Positions 37,003 to 46,902 of a stretch of DNA of 64,000 bases are shown here, piece by piece. The first letter of the stretch is position 1. Every line of letters starts with the position of its first letter. The stretch is taken from contig JANWVV010000004.1 in NCBI GenBank assembly GCA_025055795.1, forward strand, positions 93,719 to 157,718, in the 5' to 3' direction. The position numbers and the translations under genes were made by a program. The stretch is from Gemmataceae bacterium. GTDB lineage: Bacteria > Planctomycetota > Planctomycetia > Gemmatales > Gemmataceae. Below the pieces are notes generated by a model. That model saw only the letters and a list, made by a program, of their open reading frames with translations, made no database searches and was not told the DNA's origin.

Positions 37003-37623
37003 TTAGCCGGGACTGGTAGGCGTAACGCCGAGCTGCTCCGGATGAATACGCTCCAGCACCTTGTCGATCAGACCGAAGTTCAATGCTTCCATGGGCGACA
37101 TGAAATTGTCGCGATCAGTCCCTTTACGGATGGTCTCGATCGACTGACCCGTGTGTTTGGCCAGCAGTTCGTTGAGCATGTCCCGCGTCCGCAGGAACTC
37201 CTTGGCATGAATGATGATCTCCTCGGTGGTTCCTTCGGTACCACCTAGCGGCTGATGAATCATGATGCGGGCATGCGGGAGGGCATAGCGTTTTCCTTTG
37301 GTACCTGCCGTCAGTAGCATGGCTCCCATACTGGCGGCCTGACCGATGCAGTAGGTGGCCACATCGCAGGTAACAAACTGCATAGTATCGTAGATGGCCA
37401 TCCCTGCGGTCACGCTGCCTCCGGGACTGTTGATGTACAAATGGATGTCCTTTTTCGGGTCTTCGAACTGCAGATAAAGCAATTGGGCCACCACCAGATT
37501 GGCAGACTCGTCCGTCACAGGGCCTTGCAGGAACACAATGCGGTCCTTGAGGAGCCGGCTGTAGATGTCGTAGGCCCGCTCCTCCCGGCCATGGCTTTCC
37601 ACGACGATCGGTACCAACGGCAT
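37003..37623 (-). CDS. clpP: ATP-dependent Clp protease proteolytic subunit
   Basis: A 206-residue ClpP serine protease subunit with catalytic Ser98 (GQAASMGA), His123 (MIHQPLGG) and Asp172 (DRDNFMSP), in the same positions as E. coli ClpP (97, 122, 171). [19 protein letters not shown] is the oxyanion strand region. It would form the protease core with an AAA+ partner. A second ClpP gene lies 243 bp upstream, and tig beyond it; clpX is not in the window. Confidence 0.97.
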   Translation of the reverse strand: MPLVPIVVESHGREERAYDIYSRLLKDRIVFLQGPVTDESANLVVAQLLYLQFEDPKKDIHLYINSPGGSVTAGMAIYDTMQFVTCDVATYCIGQAASMGAMLLTAGTKGKRYALPHARIMIHQPLGGTEGTTEEIIIHAKEFLRTRDMLNELLAKHTGQSIETIRKGTDRDNFMSPMEALNFGLIDKVLERIHPEQLGVTPTSPG

Positions 37624-37866
37624 GGATGATTACCTCCAGCAGACCGCCGTCGCGCTGTCCATAGCATCGGTACGGCGGTCGGTGACCAATGACCTTGTCT
37701 GGAATGGTCGGCCTCCGAATCGGCAGCCGCCCGACGGTTCAGAGGGTCCAGGGAAAGGAAAGCGGTTGTACTGGCAGGACCAGAACAGCCGTTCGCATGG
37801 GTCATGCAGTCTCGTTCGTGCCGACGCTTGCTCAGGTCTGTCGTGTGGGCTCAAGCTGTCGCTGAA

Positions 37867-38520
37867 CTACTTTTTGTCTTCTGGTCGCGTCAGCACTTCG
37901 TCGACCAGGCCGAAGGCTTTAGCCTCGTAGGCGTGGAAGTAACGGTCACGATCAGTCTCGCGTGCGATCACTTCCAGCGGCTGGCCGGTGTGTTTGGCCA
38001 GGATCTCGTTGAGCCGTTGCCGCTCCTTGAGGATCTCGTTGGCCTGGATCTCGATGTCGGACACCTGACCGGCGACCTGACCGTACGGCTGATGGATCAT
38101 CACCTTGGAATTGGGCAGGCAGTAGCGCTTTCCTTTGGTGCCCGCTGCCAGCAGGATGGCCGCTCCGCTGGCCGCCAGACCCATGCAGTAGGTATGGATG
38201 GGAGCTTCCAGAAACTGCATGGTATCGTACACTGCTAGCGTCGCGGAGACACTTCCACCCGGACTGTTGATGTACATGTGGATATCGGCCGTTTTGTTCT
38301 CATACTGCAGGTACAGCAGCCGCTGGATGATCACGCTGGCCAGAAAGTCCGTGATCACGGGGCTTCCGCCAGTATCCGGGCTGGCCCCGACGAAAATGAT
38401 GCGGTTTTCCAGCAGCAGGTCGCCCAGGGTCATCATCCGCTGCCGCGAGTACTGGCCCCGCTGCACTAGCGGCTGGAGGGGACCGGCTACCGTCTCAATG
38501 TTTGTCCAGGGTGTGAACAT
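37867..38520 (-). CDS. clpP: ClpP protease subunit paralogue
   Basis: A 217-residue second ClpP. It keeps [19 protein letters not shown] and the triad Ser118 (GLAASGAA), His143 (MIHQPYGQ) and Asp192 (DRDRYFHA). GLAASGAA differs from the common GQAASMGA. Its N-terminus has about 20 extra residues (NIETVAGPLQPLVQRGQYSR) that could alter the axial loop. It is followed by the canonical clpP, so a mixed-ring or two-ring ClpP1P2-like enzyme is possible. Confidence 0.96.
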   Translation of the reverse strand: MFTPWTNIETVAGPLQPLVQRGQYSRQRMMTLGDLLLENRIIFVGASPDTGGSPVITDFLASVIIQRLLYLQYENKTADIHMYINSPGGSVSATLAVYDTMQFLEAPIHTYCMGLAASGAAILLAAGTKGKRYCLPNSKVMIHQPYGQVAGQVSDIEIQANEILKERQRLNEILAKHTGQPLEVIARETDRDRYFHAYEAKAFGLVDEVLTRPEDKK

Positions 38521-38692
38521 GTCTAGGTTCCCGGTTTGCGAAGCGTTTTGACTCCAGGCAGCTATTGCTCGTTTGCAGTTGCTGAGTTACGAAAAGTCCG
38601 GGCCGGCCATGCACAGCCGTAGCACCCGTTGTGTTTAAGCATCCGCCCTGTAGCCTGCGTTAGTCGGTGCGTCCGCACCCTGGCAAGCTGCC

Positions 38693-40309
38693 TCAGGTAG
38701 CCGGCGTACCGCTGGGATTGTCGGAGGCACCGCCGGCCGGGGCAGTCGGTGCTGCTGAGGTTTCACTAGCGGCGGTGTCCGCCGGGGCTGCCTCGTCCCC
38801 TTGGTCCTCCAGGGCTGACGACAGGGTTTGTTCCGTTGTGGCGGGGGGCCGGGCCTCGTAGTCCTCGTACTGGGCCTGGCTGAGGATCAGTTCCAGGGCT
38901 TTGCGCTCCAATAGCTGGGCGGCGATCGCCTCGGTCAGATCTTCCTTTTCTACCCGGGCCTTCATCTTGCGATAACTGATCCCCTGTTTGCTGGCCAACC
39001 GCTGGATTTCCCGATCGATATCCTCGTCGCTGACCTCGATCTTTTCTACTTCTGCCACTTTTTGCAGCAGGAAGTGCTCCCGCAGTTCCATATGGGCGGT
39101 CTGCACCGCTTCCCGTTGCAGTCGCCGCAGTTGTGAGCGGATTTCCTCTTCCGTCCGGCCCGCCTCGTGCAACTCCAGAACGCGTCGCTGTAGCAGGCGG
39201 CGCGATTGCCGTTCCAGCAAGTCCTGCGGAATGTCGAATTTGACCGCCTGCAGTAACTGTTCCAGGACCTGACGCCGTCCTTCCTGGAATTGCTGCTGCT
39301 GGAGGCGATCTTCCAGGAGACGGCGGACCATCTCGGCTAGTTGTTCGCGGCTGGATACGCCGAAATGCTCACTGAGGAACTCCGGTGTCACCTCGGGCAG
39401 TCGAACTGTTTTGACCTCCTGAATCGTGATCCGCAGCCGTGTACCCGGCTGAGCGGCCCGGTACCGTCCCGAAGGCGTCAGCTCGGCTTCCACTGTCTCG
39501 CCCGCCCGGCGCCCCGTCAGGAGCTTGCCGAAATCTTCCACCGCTCCAAGCGGCGACAGAAGCAGTCGCTCCCGCACCTTGAAGACCTGTTCTTCCAGGC
39601 GTTCCACTTCCCGGCCATCCGCGGCCACGACCACCAGCGTTGCGCTGACGTAATCACCAGGCTCCACCTGCGGCTCGGCACCGTTGGGCCCTTCTTTGGG
39701 AACAATCTGGCCATGCAATTCCAGCAGCGACCGGATCTCGGCTTCGATCTCCTCAGGGGTGAAGGTGTGTACCGGCCGGCGGATCTTCAACCCCTTGTAA
39801 GGGGGCAGCTCGAACTCGGGGCGTACCTCGACGTCGAACTCATAGATGAATGGTCCTTGCTCCGGCAACGTCAGGGCGAACGGATCCAGTTGCGGCGGAC
39901 TGAGCGGGGCCAGTTGCTGTTCTTCGGCCAATTGTTCCAGGCTGGCCATCAGGACCTCGTTTTTGACCTCCTCGGCCACCTGGTCCCGGTACATCCGTTC
40001 GACAAGCCGGCGGGGGGCCTTACCGGGGCGGAAGCCCCGCACCGCGGGGCGATCCTCCAGCATGAGCTTGGATATTTTTTCGTCCATCCGTTGATCGATC
40101 TGCTCCCGCGCGACGATTACCTTGACGTGTTTTTTGCAAGGTCCCACGTCCGTGATTTCCACCGTCTGTTGAAGCCGCTCGGCAGCCGGGGCGGCGGCCG
40201 GACCGTTGGCAGCAGGCGATGATCCCCCGGCCTCTCCTGTTTCGGCGGTCAGCACCGCTTGTCCTTGCTCCGCTAGCGATGCTTGTTGGTTTTTCACCTC
40301 GTCCGTCAT
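38693..40309 (-). CDS. tig: Trigger factor
   Basis: A 538-residue ribosome-associated folding chaperone with prolyl isomerase activity. The ribosome-binding signature VRGFRPGKAPRRLVERMY is near residue 90. The PPIase region runs roughly from 205 to 290, and a long helical C-terminal domain has many Gln/Arg/Glu residues. An N-terminal Ala/Gly-rich stretch of about 50 residues and an Ala/Thr/Pro-rich tail of about 50 residues exceed the usual 430-450 length. It precedes two clpP genes, the usual tig-clpP order. Confidence 0.95.
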   Translation of the reverse strand: MTDEVKNQQASLAEQGQAVLTAETGEAGGSSPAANGPAAAPAAERLQQTVEITDVGPCKKHVKVIVAREQIDQRMDEKISKLMLEDRPAVRGFRPGKAPRRLVERMYRDQVAEEVKNEVLMASLEQLAEEQQLAPLSPPQLDPFALTLPEQGPFIYEFDVEVRPEFELPPYKGLKIRRPVHTFTPEEIEAEIRSLLELHGQIVPKEGPNGAEPQVEPGDYVSATLVVVAADGREVERLEEQVFKVRERLLLSPLGAVEDFGKLLTGRRAGETVEAELTPSGRYRAAQPGTRLRITIQEVKTVRLPEVTPEFLSEHFGVSSREQLAEMVRRLLEDRLQQQQFQEGRRQVLEQLLQAVKFDIPQDLLERQSRRLLQRRVLELHEAGRTEEEIRSQLRRLQREAVQTAHMELREHFLLQKVAEVEKIEVSDEDIDREIQRLASKQGISYRKMKARVEKEDLTEAIAAQLLERKALELILSQAQYEDYEARPPATTEQTLSSALEDQGDEAAPADTAASETSAAPTAPAGGASDNPSGTPAT

Positions 40310-40706
40310 CGCTTCGTCTCCCCATGGCCGCCCGTTGCCTGGGCACTACCGGCATCCCCAACACTTCGGCGCAATACGGGCAAGGCACTACGACCGCTGC
40401 CTCGACACCGTCCAAGCCGGACCCGCCATTTTCCTTAATCTAACCAAATTTTCATTTCTGGCCGGTGCGCTTGGCTCCGTCCGGACAGTTTCTGCTGCGT
40501 TTTGTCAGGGAAGGGGATTGTACTAGAAAATAGAAAACCGGAAAGCCGCTTCTATTACCGGTCTGGATGCTTCCGTTGCCTGCGGTAAAGACGCATCAAC
40601 GCCTACCATGTGCCACGCGGCTAAAAGCTACCGTCAGAACATTTGTTTTAACCTGGCTAGCCGCTTTGACACACTCCAGTGGGTCGGCGGCTCTCCGAAG
40701 TTGCAG
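40310..40706. other. Intergenic upstream of tig
   Basis: No gene recognised. It should contain the tig promoter. Confidence 0.4.
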
Positions 40707-40778
40707 AGCGGGTGATGGGATTCGAACCCACGACAACCTCGTTGGCAACGAGGTACTCTACCACTGAGTTACACCCGC
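40707..40778 (-). tRNA. tRNA-Gly (GCC)
   Basis: On the minus strand GCGGGTG pairs perfectly with CACCCGC. The anticodon loop TTGCCAA lies on a CCTCG/CGAGG stem and gives anticodon GCC, and the T-arm has GTGGGTTCGAATCCCAT. D-arm CTCAGTGGTAGAG is typical. CCA is not encoded. Confidence 0.96.
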
Positions 40779-41186
40779 ACTTGTGTGATCGGTGACTGAT
40801 GTAGTTTATAGCCGCTGGGGCCTCGCTTTCAAGAGGCTCCATTGATTCTGATGCAGAAATGAATAATTGTCGGGCTCTGACTAAGGTAAGGCCGTATCGG
40901 CAGCTGTGGGAGGTAATCTCGAACCTTCGCTAGTGATTTGTGAGGACCACCATTGGGGGTATTAGCTGCCGTAGAGCCGATGTCCCTCTTGCCGGTCGTG
41001 CGGAACCGATAAAATGTCAGTTCCCGACGCTAGTGATCGCTCCGGCGTTGTCGATCGTTGGGGCGTCGCGGGACGTAATGCGGCAGAGGCTTGTTACCGT
41101 TGGGCGAGTCGGGATGATTCCGTACCGGCGTAGCGTCAGGGGTAGGAACTGGTGCGGGCCGGCTGCAACTGTTAGGGTGAAGCGCC
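40779..41186. other. Intergenic before rplK
   Basis: No secE or nusG, the usual upstream neighbours of rplK, is present. No gene recognised. Confidence 0.5.
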
Positions 41187-41651
41187 ATGGCTAAGCAAGT
41201 GGTCGGTGTAGTTAAGCTGCAATGTCCTGGCGGAGCAGCGACTCCGGCACCGCCGGTGGGTCCAGCTCTGGGCGCTCATGGCGTCAACATCGGTCTTTTC
41301 GTCAAACAATTCAACGAAAAAACCAACAACCCGGACATGAAGGGGCTGATGCTCCCCGTTATCGTCACCGTCTATTCCGACCGCAGTTTCGAATTCAAAA
41401 TTAAAAGTCCACCGGCGGCCGTCCTGATCAAGCTCGCTGCAAAAATTCCTGCGGGCAAAAAGCAGGGCAAGGAAGTCATTCCACCTGACGCCAAAAAATC
41501 GGGCAAATACAAAGGTTTTACCATTACCAAAAAGCAGGTAGAGGAGATCGCCCGCAAGAAATTCAACGACTTGAATGCCCGTGATTTGGAACATGCCATG
41601 CGGATCATCGAAGGTACCGCCCGCAGCATGGGTATCACAGTCGTAGCTTGA
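41187..41651 (+). CDS. rplK: 50S ribosomal protein L11
   Basis: A 154-residue L11 protein of the GTPase-associated centre. It opens [20 protein letters not shown], then [22 protein letters not shown] and the C-terminal rRNA-binding domain with [23 protein letters not shown] Lys-rich stretch ([21 protein letters not shown], in parts [11 protein letters not shown] and KKSGKYKG) extends the hinge. It is not followed by rplA, which it almost always accompanies in bacteria. Upstream ribosome site is weak. Confidence 0.97.
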   Translation: MAKQVVGVVKLQCPGGAATPAPPVGPALGAHGVNIGLFVKQFNEKTNNPDMKGLMLPVIVTVYSDRSFEFKIKSPPAAVLIKLAAKIPAGKKQGKEVIPPDAKKSGKYKGFTITKKQVEEIARKKFNDLNARDLEHAMRIIEGTARSMGITVVA

Positions 41652-42232
41652 CGCACCTTTGCTTGCTAGTCCCTTTCTGGCTACCCGTCCTCGATAATTG
41701 TCGTCGGTTCGCGTCCCTGACGCTCCCCCCTCCCCGTGGCATGGCCGGCTTGTCGCAGACTTGGCTAGCGGCTTCCTTTGGCCATCGTCCACTCAAACAG
41801 CCTGGCTAATCGATTTTTTGGTTAATTTTCACTTGATTGCCTCACGCTCGGCCTATCAGGGCAGATGGGCATACTCGCGGTGGATGGCGAGCAGCGGCTC
41901 GAGGTAAAAGGCGCGAGGTTCCTAGCCAGCCAAATCGCTTTTTACTTTGCAGGCAAATCGCTCACTTGGCGTCAGGCTGGTTGTACGGTTCTGTGCATAG
42001 GTAAGAGCAGGCGTTTGCGTAGCAGCGGGTGCCAGGGATGAGGCCGGCGTGAAATTAATTCCAGCAAGGACGACCCCGGCAGAACCGGCACAAACAGAAG
42101 AGCGGCAGCAATCAGACTGGTCGGGTGCCCTCTTGCCCGGAACGGGATTCCTTAGCATGTTGTTTAACATCAGTGCTAGGCGAACCGGATAAACGGACCG
42201 GATCGGTCGGTCAGAGACGGAGCGAGGTCGCA
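41652..42232. other. Intergenic between rplK and the MFS fusion
   Basis: No gene supported; long frames here overlap the next gene. rplA is absent. Confidence 0.4.
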
Positions 42233-44521
42233 TTGCTGCCCGCCTTGTATGCTGCTGCCTTGTTTGTAGGCGCCGCCACGCTCTTTCTGGTGCAGCCGTT
42301 GATCGGCAAGTTATTGTTGCCGCTGTTGGGCGGTCCGCCGGGGGTGTGGAACACCTGCATGGTGTTTTTCCAGTTCGTGCTGTTGTTGGGATATTTATAT
42401 GCCCATCATTCGTTCCGCCGCCTGGGGGTACATCGGCAAATAGTTTTGCACAGCGGCTTGCTACTAGCAGTAATGGCATTTTTTGGTGCGGCCGTGCTGC
42501 TGACGGGTCAGCCGATGCCGATAGCAGCTTCCCTACTGCCGGAAGATCAGGACTATCCCATCGGTCCACTGGTGCTGCTGCTGGCGATGGCCGTCGGGGC
42601 TCCCTTTTTCCTGTTGAGCACAAGTTCTCCCGTGTTGCAACGCTGGTATGCCGCTTCAGGGCATCGAACGGCTCGGGACCCGTACTTTCTGTACGCCGCC
42701 AGCAACGCGGGCAGCTTGGTGGGACTATTGGGGTATCCCTTGCTACTAGAACCAGCGTTGACGCTGGAGCAACAGCAATGGGTGTTCCTGGGGGGGACCG
42801 CGGTGTATATGGTTTTAGCGGCTGCCTGTGCGGTGGCCGTGATTCGTGGGGGCCGCGAGGCCGCTGTCGCCACGGACAACCCGCTGCCTGAAGCCGTGCC
42901 TTCCCTGAATCGTTCAGCCTCGGCGCTCCCCCTGGCTCGCGTCGCCCGCTGGGTCTTTCTGGCAGCCTTGCCGTCCTGCCTGCTGCTGGGGGTGACCACC
43001 CACGTTTCGACCGATTTGGCACCGGTGCCGTTGCTATGGGCGGTGCCTCTGGCCTTGTACCTGGTGAGCTTTATTCTGGTCTTTTCCCGCTGGCCCCTGG
43101 CCTTGCATCGCTTTTTCGGACGGATCACCCCGGCCTTGATCCTGTTTGTAGTCCTGACGTTACTGCTGCACGCCGCGGAGCCTTTCTGGCTGGTGGTACT
43201 GCTGCATTTGGGTGCCTTGCTGGGGGTGTGTTTGATCTGTCATGGCGAACTGGCCCTGGACCGGCCACCAGCCGAGCACCTGACCGCCTACTACCTGTGG
43301 ATGTCGTTGGGAGGGATGTTAGGGGGAGTGGTAGTGGCCCTGCTGGCCCCGGTGCTGTTCCACAAACTGGGAATGCTGGAGTATCCGCTGGCGCTGCTGG
43401 CCGCTGCTATGGTCCGTCCCCGCTGTATGACCAACGGCTGCGTCGCCTTTTTGGAAAAGACCGATCTGGTTTACGTCCTGGTGTTGCTGGGGGCGGCCGT
43501 GGCGCTGGTAATAGGGGTGTCGGCCTGGTGGCAATTGCCTGCCGAAGCCGATCCGGGCTGGTACACGACCTGCCGCTGGCTGCGTGGCGGCCTGATTTTC
43601 GGCTTGCCGGCGGTAGGGGCCTTTGCCCTGGCACGCCGTCCGCTTCGCTATGCGTTGGCCCTGGCTGCCTTATTCGTCGCGGGCACCTTCGACCGGGGAG
43701 AATTGGGTCGCACCCTGCACATGGAACGCAATTTCTTTGGCGTGGTCCGCGTGACCCTCTCGCCTGATGGGGTGTTCCGTCGCCTGGTCCATGGCAATAC
43801 CATTCACGGACAGCAACGGACCGATGATCCCCCCGAGCGTCCCCGCCCGATGACTTACTACCATAGCAAAGGCCCCATGGGGCACCTGTTCCACCATCTG
43901 CCCCCACAACGGTTACGACGGGTGGGCATCATCGGCCTAGGTACTGGTGCTTTAGCCGCCTACGCCCAACCCGGACAACAGTGGACCTTTTTCGAGATCG
44001 ACCCGGCCGTGGTCCGCATTGCCCACGATTACTTCGACTTCCTGGCCGCCTGCCGGGCCGAACGCTGCGACATCGTTCTGGGAGACGCCCGCCGCCAGTT
44101 GCAGCGACGGCCGGACGATGCCTTCGATCTGCTCATCCTCGATGGCTTCTGCTCCGATGCCATCCCGATCCATCTGCTCACCCGTGAGGCATTCGAACTG
44201 TACTTTCAGAAGCTGGCCCCCGGTGGCATCCTGGCCGTCCATATCTCCAACAATCACCTGGACCTGCCCCCCCTTGTCGCCCGCATCGCCGCGGACATCG
44301 ATCCCCTGTTGGCCGTCCGCTACTGCTACGACATCGCCAACGACGAGCAACGGGCCGACGGCAAAAGCGATTCCCAATGGATGCTCCTGGCCGAGCGTGA
44401 ACAGGACCTGGGACCGCTAGCCCGCACCCCTTACTGGGAAAAAGTACCGGTCACCCCGGGACCCATCTGGCGTGACAACTTTGCCAACGTCTTACGCGTC
44501 TGGAAACGACAGGATGATTAG
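42233..44521 (+). CDS. Fused membrane / spermidine synthase-like protein
   Basis: About 760 residues. The N-terminal 500 residues hold some 12 hydrophobic segments (LYAAALFVGAATLFLVQPLI, LLGYLYAHHSFRRLG and others) like an MFS transporter. The C-terminal part is a spermidine-synthase-type SAM domain: VGIIGLGTGALAAYA, FFEIDPAVVRIAHDYF and LDGFCSDAIPIHLLTREAF. This architecture is a known planctomycete/proteobacterial fusion. The start is uncertain: TTG at 42233 has GGAGCGAGG just upstream, while GTG at 42125 is an earlier frame start. Substrate and function are unclear; it may not make spermidine. Confidence 0.87.
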   Translation: MLPALYAAALFVGAATLFLVQPLIGKLLLPLLGGPPGVWNTCMVFFQFVLLLGYLYAHHSFRRLGVHRQIVLHSGLLLAVMAFFGAAVLLTGQPMPIAASLLPEDQDYPIGPLVLLLAMAVGAPFFLLSTSSPVLQRWYAASGHRTARDPYFLYAASNAGSLVGLLGYPLLLEPALTLEQQQWVFLGGTAVYMVLAAACAVAVIRGGREAAVATDNPLPEAVPSLNRSASALPLARVARWVFLAALPSCLLLGVTTHVSTDLAPVPLLWAVPLALYLVSFILVFSRWPLALHRFFGRITPALILFVVLTLLLHAAEPFWLVVLLHLGALLGVCLICHGELALDRPPAEHLTAYYLWMSLGGMLGGVVVALLAPVLFHKLGMLEYPLALLAAAMVRPRCMTNGCVAFLEKTDLVYVLVLLGAAVALVIGVSAWWQLPAEADPGWYTTCRWLRGGLIFGLPAVGAFALARRPLRYALALAALFVAGTFDRGELGRTLHMERNFFGVVRVTLSPDGVFRRLVHGNTIHGQQRTDDPPERPRPMTYYHSKGPMGHLFHHLPPQRLRRVGIIGLGTGALAAYAQPGQQWTFFEIDPAVVRIAHDYFDFLAACRAERCDIVLGDARRQLQRRPDDAFDLLILDGFCSDAIPIHLLTREAFELYFQKLAPGGILAVHISNNHLDLPPLVARIAADIDPLLAVRYCYDIANDEQRADGKSDSQWMLLAEREQDLGPLARTPYWEKVPVTPGPIWRDNFANVLRVWKRQDD

Positions 44522-44701
44522 ACGATTCCGTCCCACCCCCGCACGGACCTGATTGATCCGCGTGACACTACCGTAGCAGGAGGCTTATATTTAGTAGTAG
44601 TATCAGCAGCGTGATGGCCAATGAGCAGAAAGTGACGAGTGAATCGGCCTTGATGGCCAAAGCCGTCGTAGCAATGTCCAGCAGCTCGAGGGGACTTAAG
44701 C

Positions 44702-45013
44702 GTGCCGAAGCGGGTAGTCATAGGCAAAGTGGGGGACATTCCAGCCGGTGGCAGCGTCGCTGTCAGCATCAACGGCAAAGAGATTGCTGTATTCCACGTC
44801 GATGGGGCCTATTATGCTCTGGATGACACCTGCCCGCATCAGGGAGCGTCGCTGTCGGGCGGCCACATCGAGGATGGATGTGTGATCTGCCCCTGGCACG
44901 CCTGGCGTTTCCGCCTCAGCGATGGTGGCTGGGCCGACAACCCCCGCCTGAAGACCGGCTGGTATCCGGTCCACGTGGTCGGTGACGAAATTCAATTGGA
45001 AGTGCCCGACTGA
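44702..45013 (+). CDS. Rieske [2Fe-2S] ferredoxin
   Basis: A 103-residue small Rieske protein starting with GTG 44702 (AGGGGA upstream). CPHQGASL and CPWHAWRF provide the two Cys and two His that bind the cluster. No membrane anchor. Similar to ferredoxins of ring-hydroxylating dioxygenases or NirD-like subunits; no oxygenase or nitrite reductase is adjacent, so its partner is unknown. Confidence 0.95.
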   Translation: MPKRVVIGKVGDIPAGGSVAVSINGKEIAVFHVDGAYYALDDTCPHQGASLSGGHIEDGCVICPWHAWRFRLSDGGWADNPRLKTGWYPVHVVGDEIQLEVPD

Positions 45014-45193
45014 CCGGCTCCCTTGCTGGCTCTCCTGCCCAAAAGAACCCCTATGCGAGGACTACCCGGCGGCCCGCCCGGACTCGCATTTCATCGTTCC
45101 CGAAACGGTGCAACTAGCCACAACTGTTAATTCATGCGGGTACAGAGATCGCGACACCCCACACAGAGGGGACCTGACCGCTAGCTCGGGTGG

Positions 45194-45865
45194 ATGAAGG
45201 CAGTGAACATGATGTCCGGCATCCTCTCATTGTTACGCTTAGCTATTGCCGGAACGAGCCTGCTGGCCTTGGGGCTGACCGGTTGCGACCGGCACAACCC
45301 TTCCTCTCCGAGTTCCGGATCACCCCTACGGTACGCGGAGATCCGGGTGGTAGATGCCGATACCGGTCGGGGAATCCCCCTGGTCGAATTGGAAACCGTC
45401 CATCACGTCCGGTTCGTTACGGACAATGCCGGCCGGGTAGCCGTTGGGGAACCGGAGCTGTTGGACCGCGATGTCTTTTTCCATGTGCGAAGCCATGGCT
45501 ACGAGTATCCGGCTGACGGCTTTGGCTTTCGGGGCGTCCGTCTGAAGTTGCAGCGTGGTCAGGCGGCTGTTATCCGTTTGCCACGTCGACAAATTGCGGA
45601 GCGTTTGTGTCGTTTGACCGGGGAGGGATTGTACCGCGACAGCCTACTGTTGGGTTATTCGCCTGCGGGTGGAGCGGTCCAAGGCCAGGTCGCCGGGCAG
45701 GATTCCGTTCAGGCAGTGCTGTATCGGCAACGGATCTATTGGTTCTGGGGCGATACAAACCGTTTGCTTTATCCCCTGGGTCTGTTCCGCCCCCTGAACT
45801 ATCGGGTTTCTCGAAAAAATCGCTTTTTTTCATGTCAGGCGATGCACCATCCAACCGGGGGGTGA
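45194..45865 (+). CDS. Putative lipoprotein, apparently truncated
   Basis: A 223-residue protein with an N-terminal hydrophobic segment and lipobox GLTGC near residue 31. A beta region has AEIRVVDADTGRGIPLVELE, then SVQAVLYRQRIYWFWGDTNR. From memory of planctomycete relatives, the domain after the WFWGDTN segment should run for several hundred more residues, but here it ends with an unrelated tail (NRFFSCQAMHHPTGG). The break probably reflects a frameshift or deletion. Relic coding follows at 45939-46165. Confidence 0.6.
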   Translation: MKAVNMMSGILSLLRLAIAGTSLLALGLTGCDRHNPSSPSSGSPLRYAEIRVVDADTGRGIPLVELETVHHVRFVTDNAGRVAVGEPELLDRDVFFHVRSHGYEYPADGFGFRGVRLKLQRGQAAVIRLPRRQIAERLCRLTGEGLYRDSLLLGYSPAGGAVQGQVAGQDSVQAVLYRQRIYWFWGDTNRLLYPLGLFRPLNYRVSRKNRFFSCQAMHHPTGG

Positions 45866-45938
45866 ACCCCGGATAAGGAGATGCCGAGCTGCTGCTCTAT
45901 GCCGCCTAGACCGTCAACACGGAGGGAACTATTTAGGA

Positions 45939-46165
45939 ACTGTGGGAGTGCTCGCCACATTCGTCTGGGATAGCCTGACAATTAGTTACGCCGGCACGCC
46001 GCACGGCTAGTTGAAGGCCCGCAACGACAGCCAAGTCCAGATGCTGGCCGTCGGGAATAAGATTCCTGAGCACCTGCCGGATGACCGGGACTGCATTATG
46101 CGCTGTGTGCGGACCACCTCATCATCCCCAGCTTTTACTTGAAAGGCGTGAAACAGTCTAGTTGA
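45939..46165 (+). pseudogene. Decayed coding relic
   Basis: Sense-like protein runs in one frame (LATFVWDSLTISYAGTPHG, then a TAG, then LKARNDSQVQMLAVGNKIPE), and after about 46095 continues in another frame (LHYALCADHLIIPSFYLKGV). This looks like a gene fragment with a stop and a frameshift. I do not recognise the family. It may be the lost end of the lipoprotein gene or something else. Confidence 0.35.
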
Positions 46166-46902
46166 CCATGTTACTGCTGGCAGCAACCGCTGGCAGCGGA
46201 CGCCTCGGCGGCCTAGGCCGCTCCTCCACCTGCGGCAAGGTAGCAGAGTTGTCGTGGAACTCGGTGCAGCGTGGACGCTGCCCTAGTTGTGACACGCGGA
46301 GCGAATTGTTGATCGGTGTTATCACCAACTGACCGATGAACATGATGGACATTTTATCTGGAGAATTCAGAAGTGGGCCTGCCCCTCCAAGACAAAAACT
46401 CATGCACAATTCGAGGCTACAGGCTCCGGCACAACGGCACAGCACGAGACACACTACCACAAGGTGCGGCTGTTGAGCAAGATAGGCACCAAAAGCCGAA
46501 GATAGCTATGTTTTCGATGAAAGCCGCCAAGTCAAAAAGTTGGATTGTTTGTTGATATATATACATTGGACTGGATAAATGATTAATGTAAGGATTTTAA
46601 GATCATATCTTTAGTGTCAGAACGGTATTGGCCTGAGAACAAGATATAGGGGACATCGGCACTTCACTTGTGCAAGACGTTATTTTTGAAATTTCGGGGG
46701 TATACCGCGGAACGTAAGCGTTGGCGAGGTGGCTTCAGAAATTGTTGAAAGCATTGTTGAAAGTGATGTCGGGGTAAAAATGGAAGCCCAAGCGCTTCGA
46801 CGATGCAAAGGCGGCGTTAAAATGAAGTGAGTCAGAAAGCATGAATGGCCAAAGCCGGGAGGGTGGTCGGTGTCGGCTTCTGCAATACGGTAATCAGCGC
46901 TT
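46166..46902. other. AT-rich intergenic upstream of the Hsp70 gene
   Basis: No gene supported. A tandem 12-bp repeat (ATTGTTGAAAGC/ATTGTTGAAAGT, 46741-46764) lies 140 bp before the Hsp70 start. Confidence 0.4.

Noticed and set aside
39341..40222. Plus-strand frame of 293 codons
   Set aside because: Lies antisense within trigger factor and shows no family features.
41922..43022. Minus-strand frame of 366 codons
   Set aside because: Overlaps the membrane part of the MFS fusion gene; composition Arg/Pro-rich as expected for a shadow.
46158..46460. Minus-strand frame of 100 codons
   Set aside because: No ribosome site, no recognisable protein, and located in the AT-rich spacer near relic sequence.
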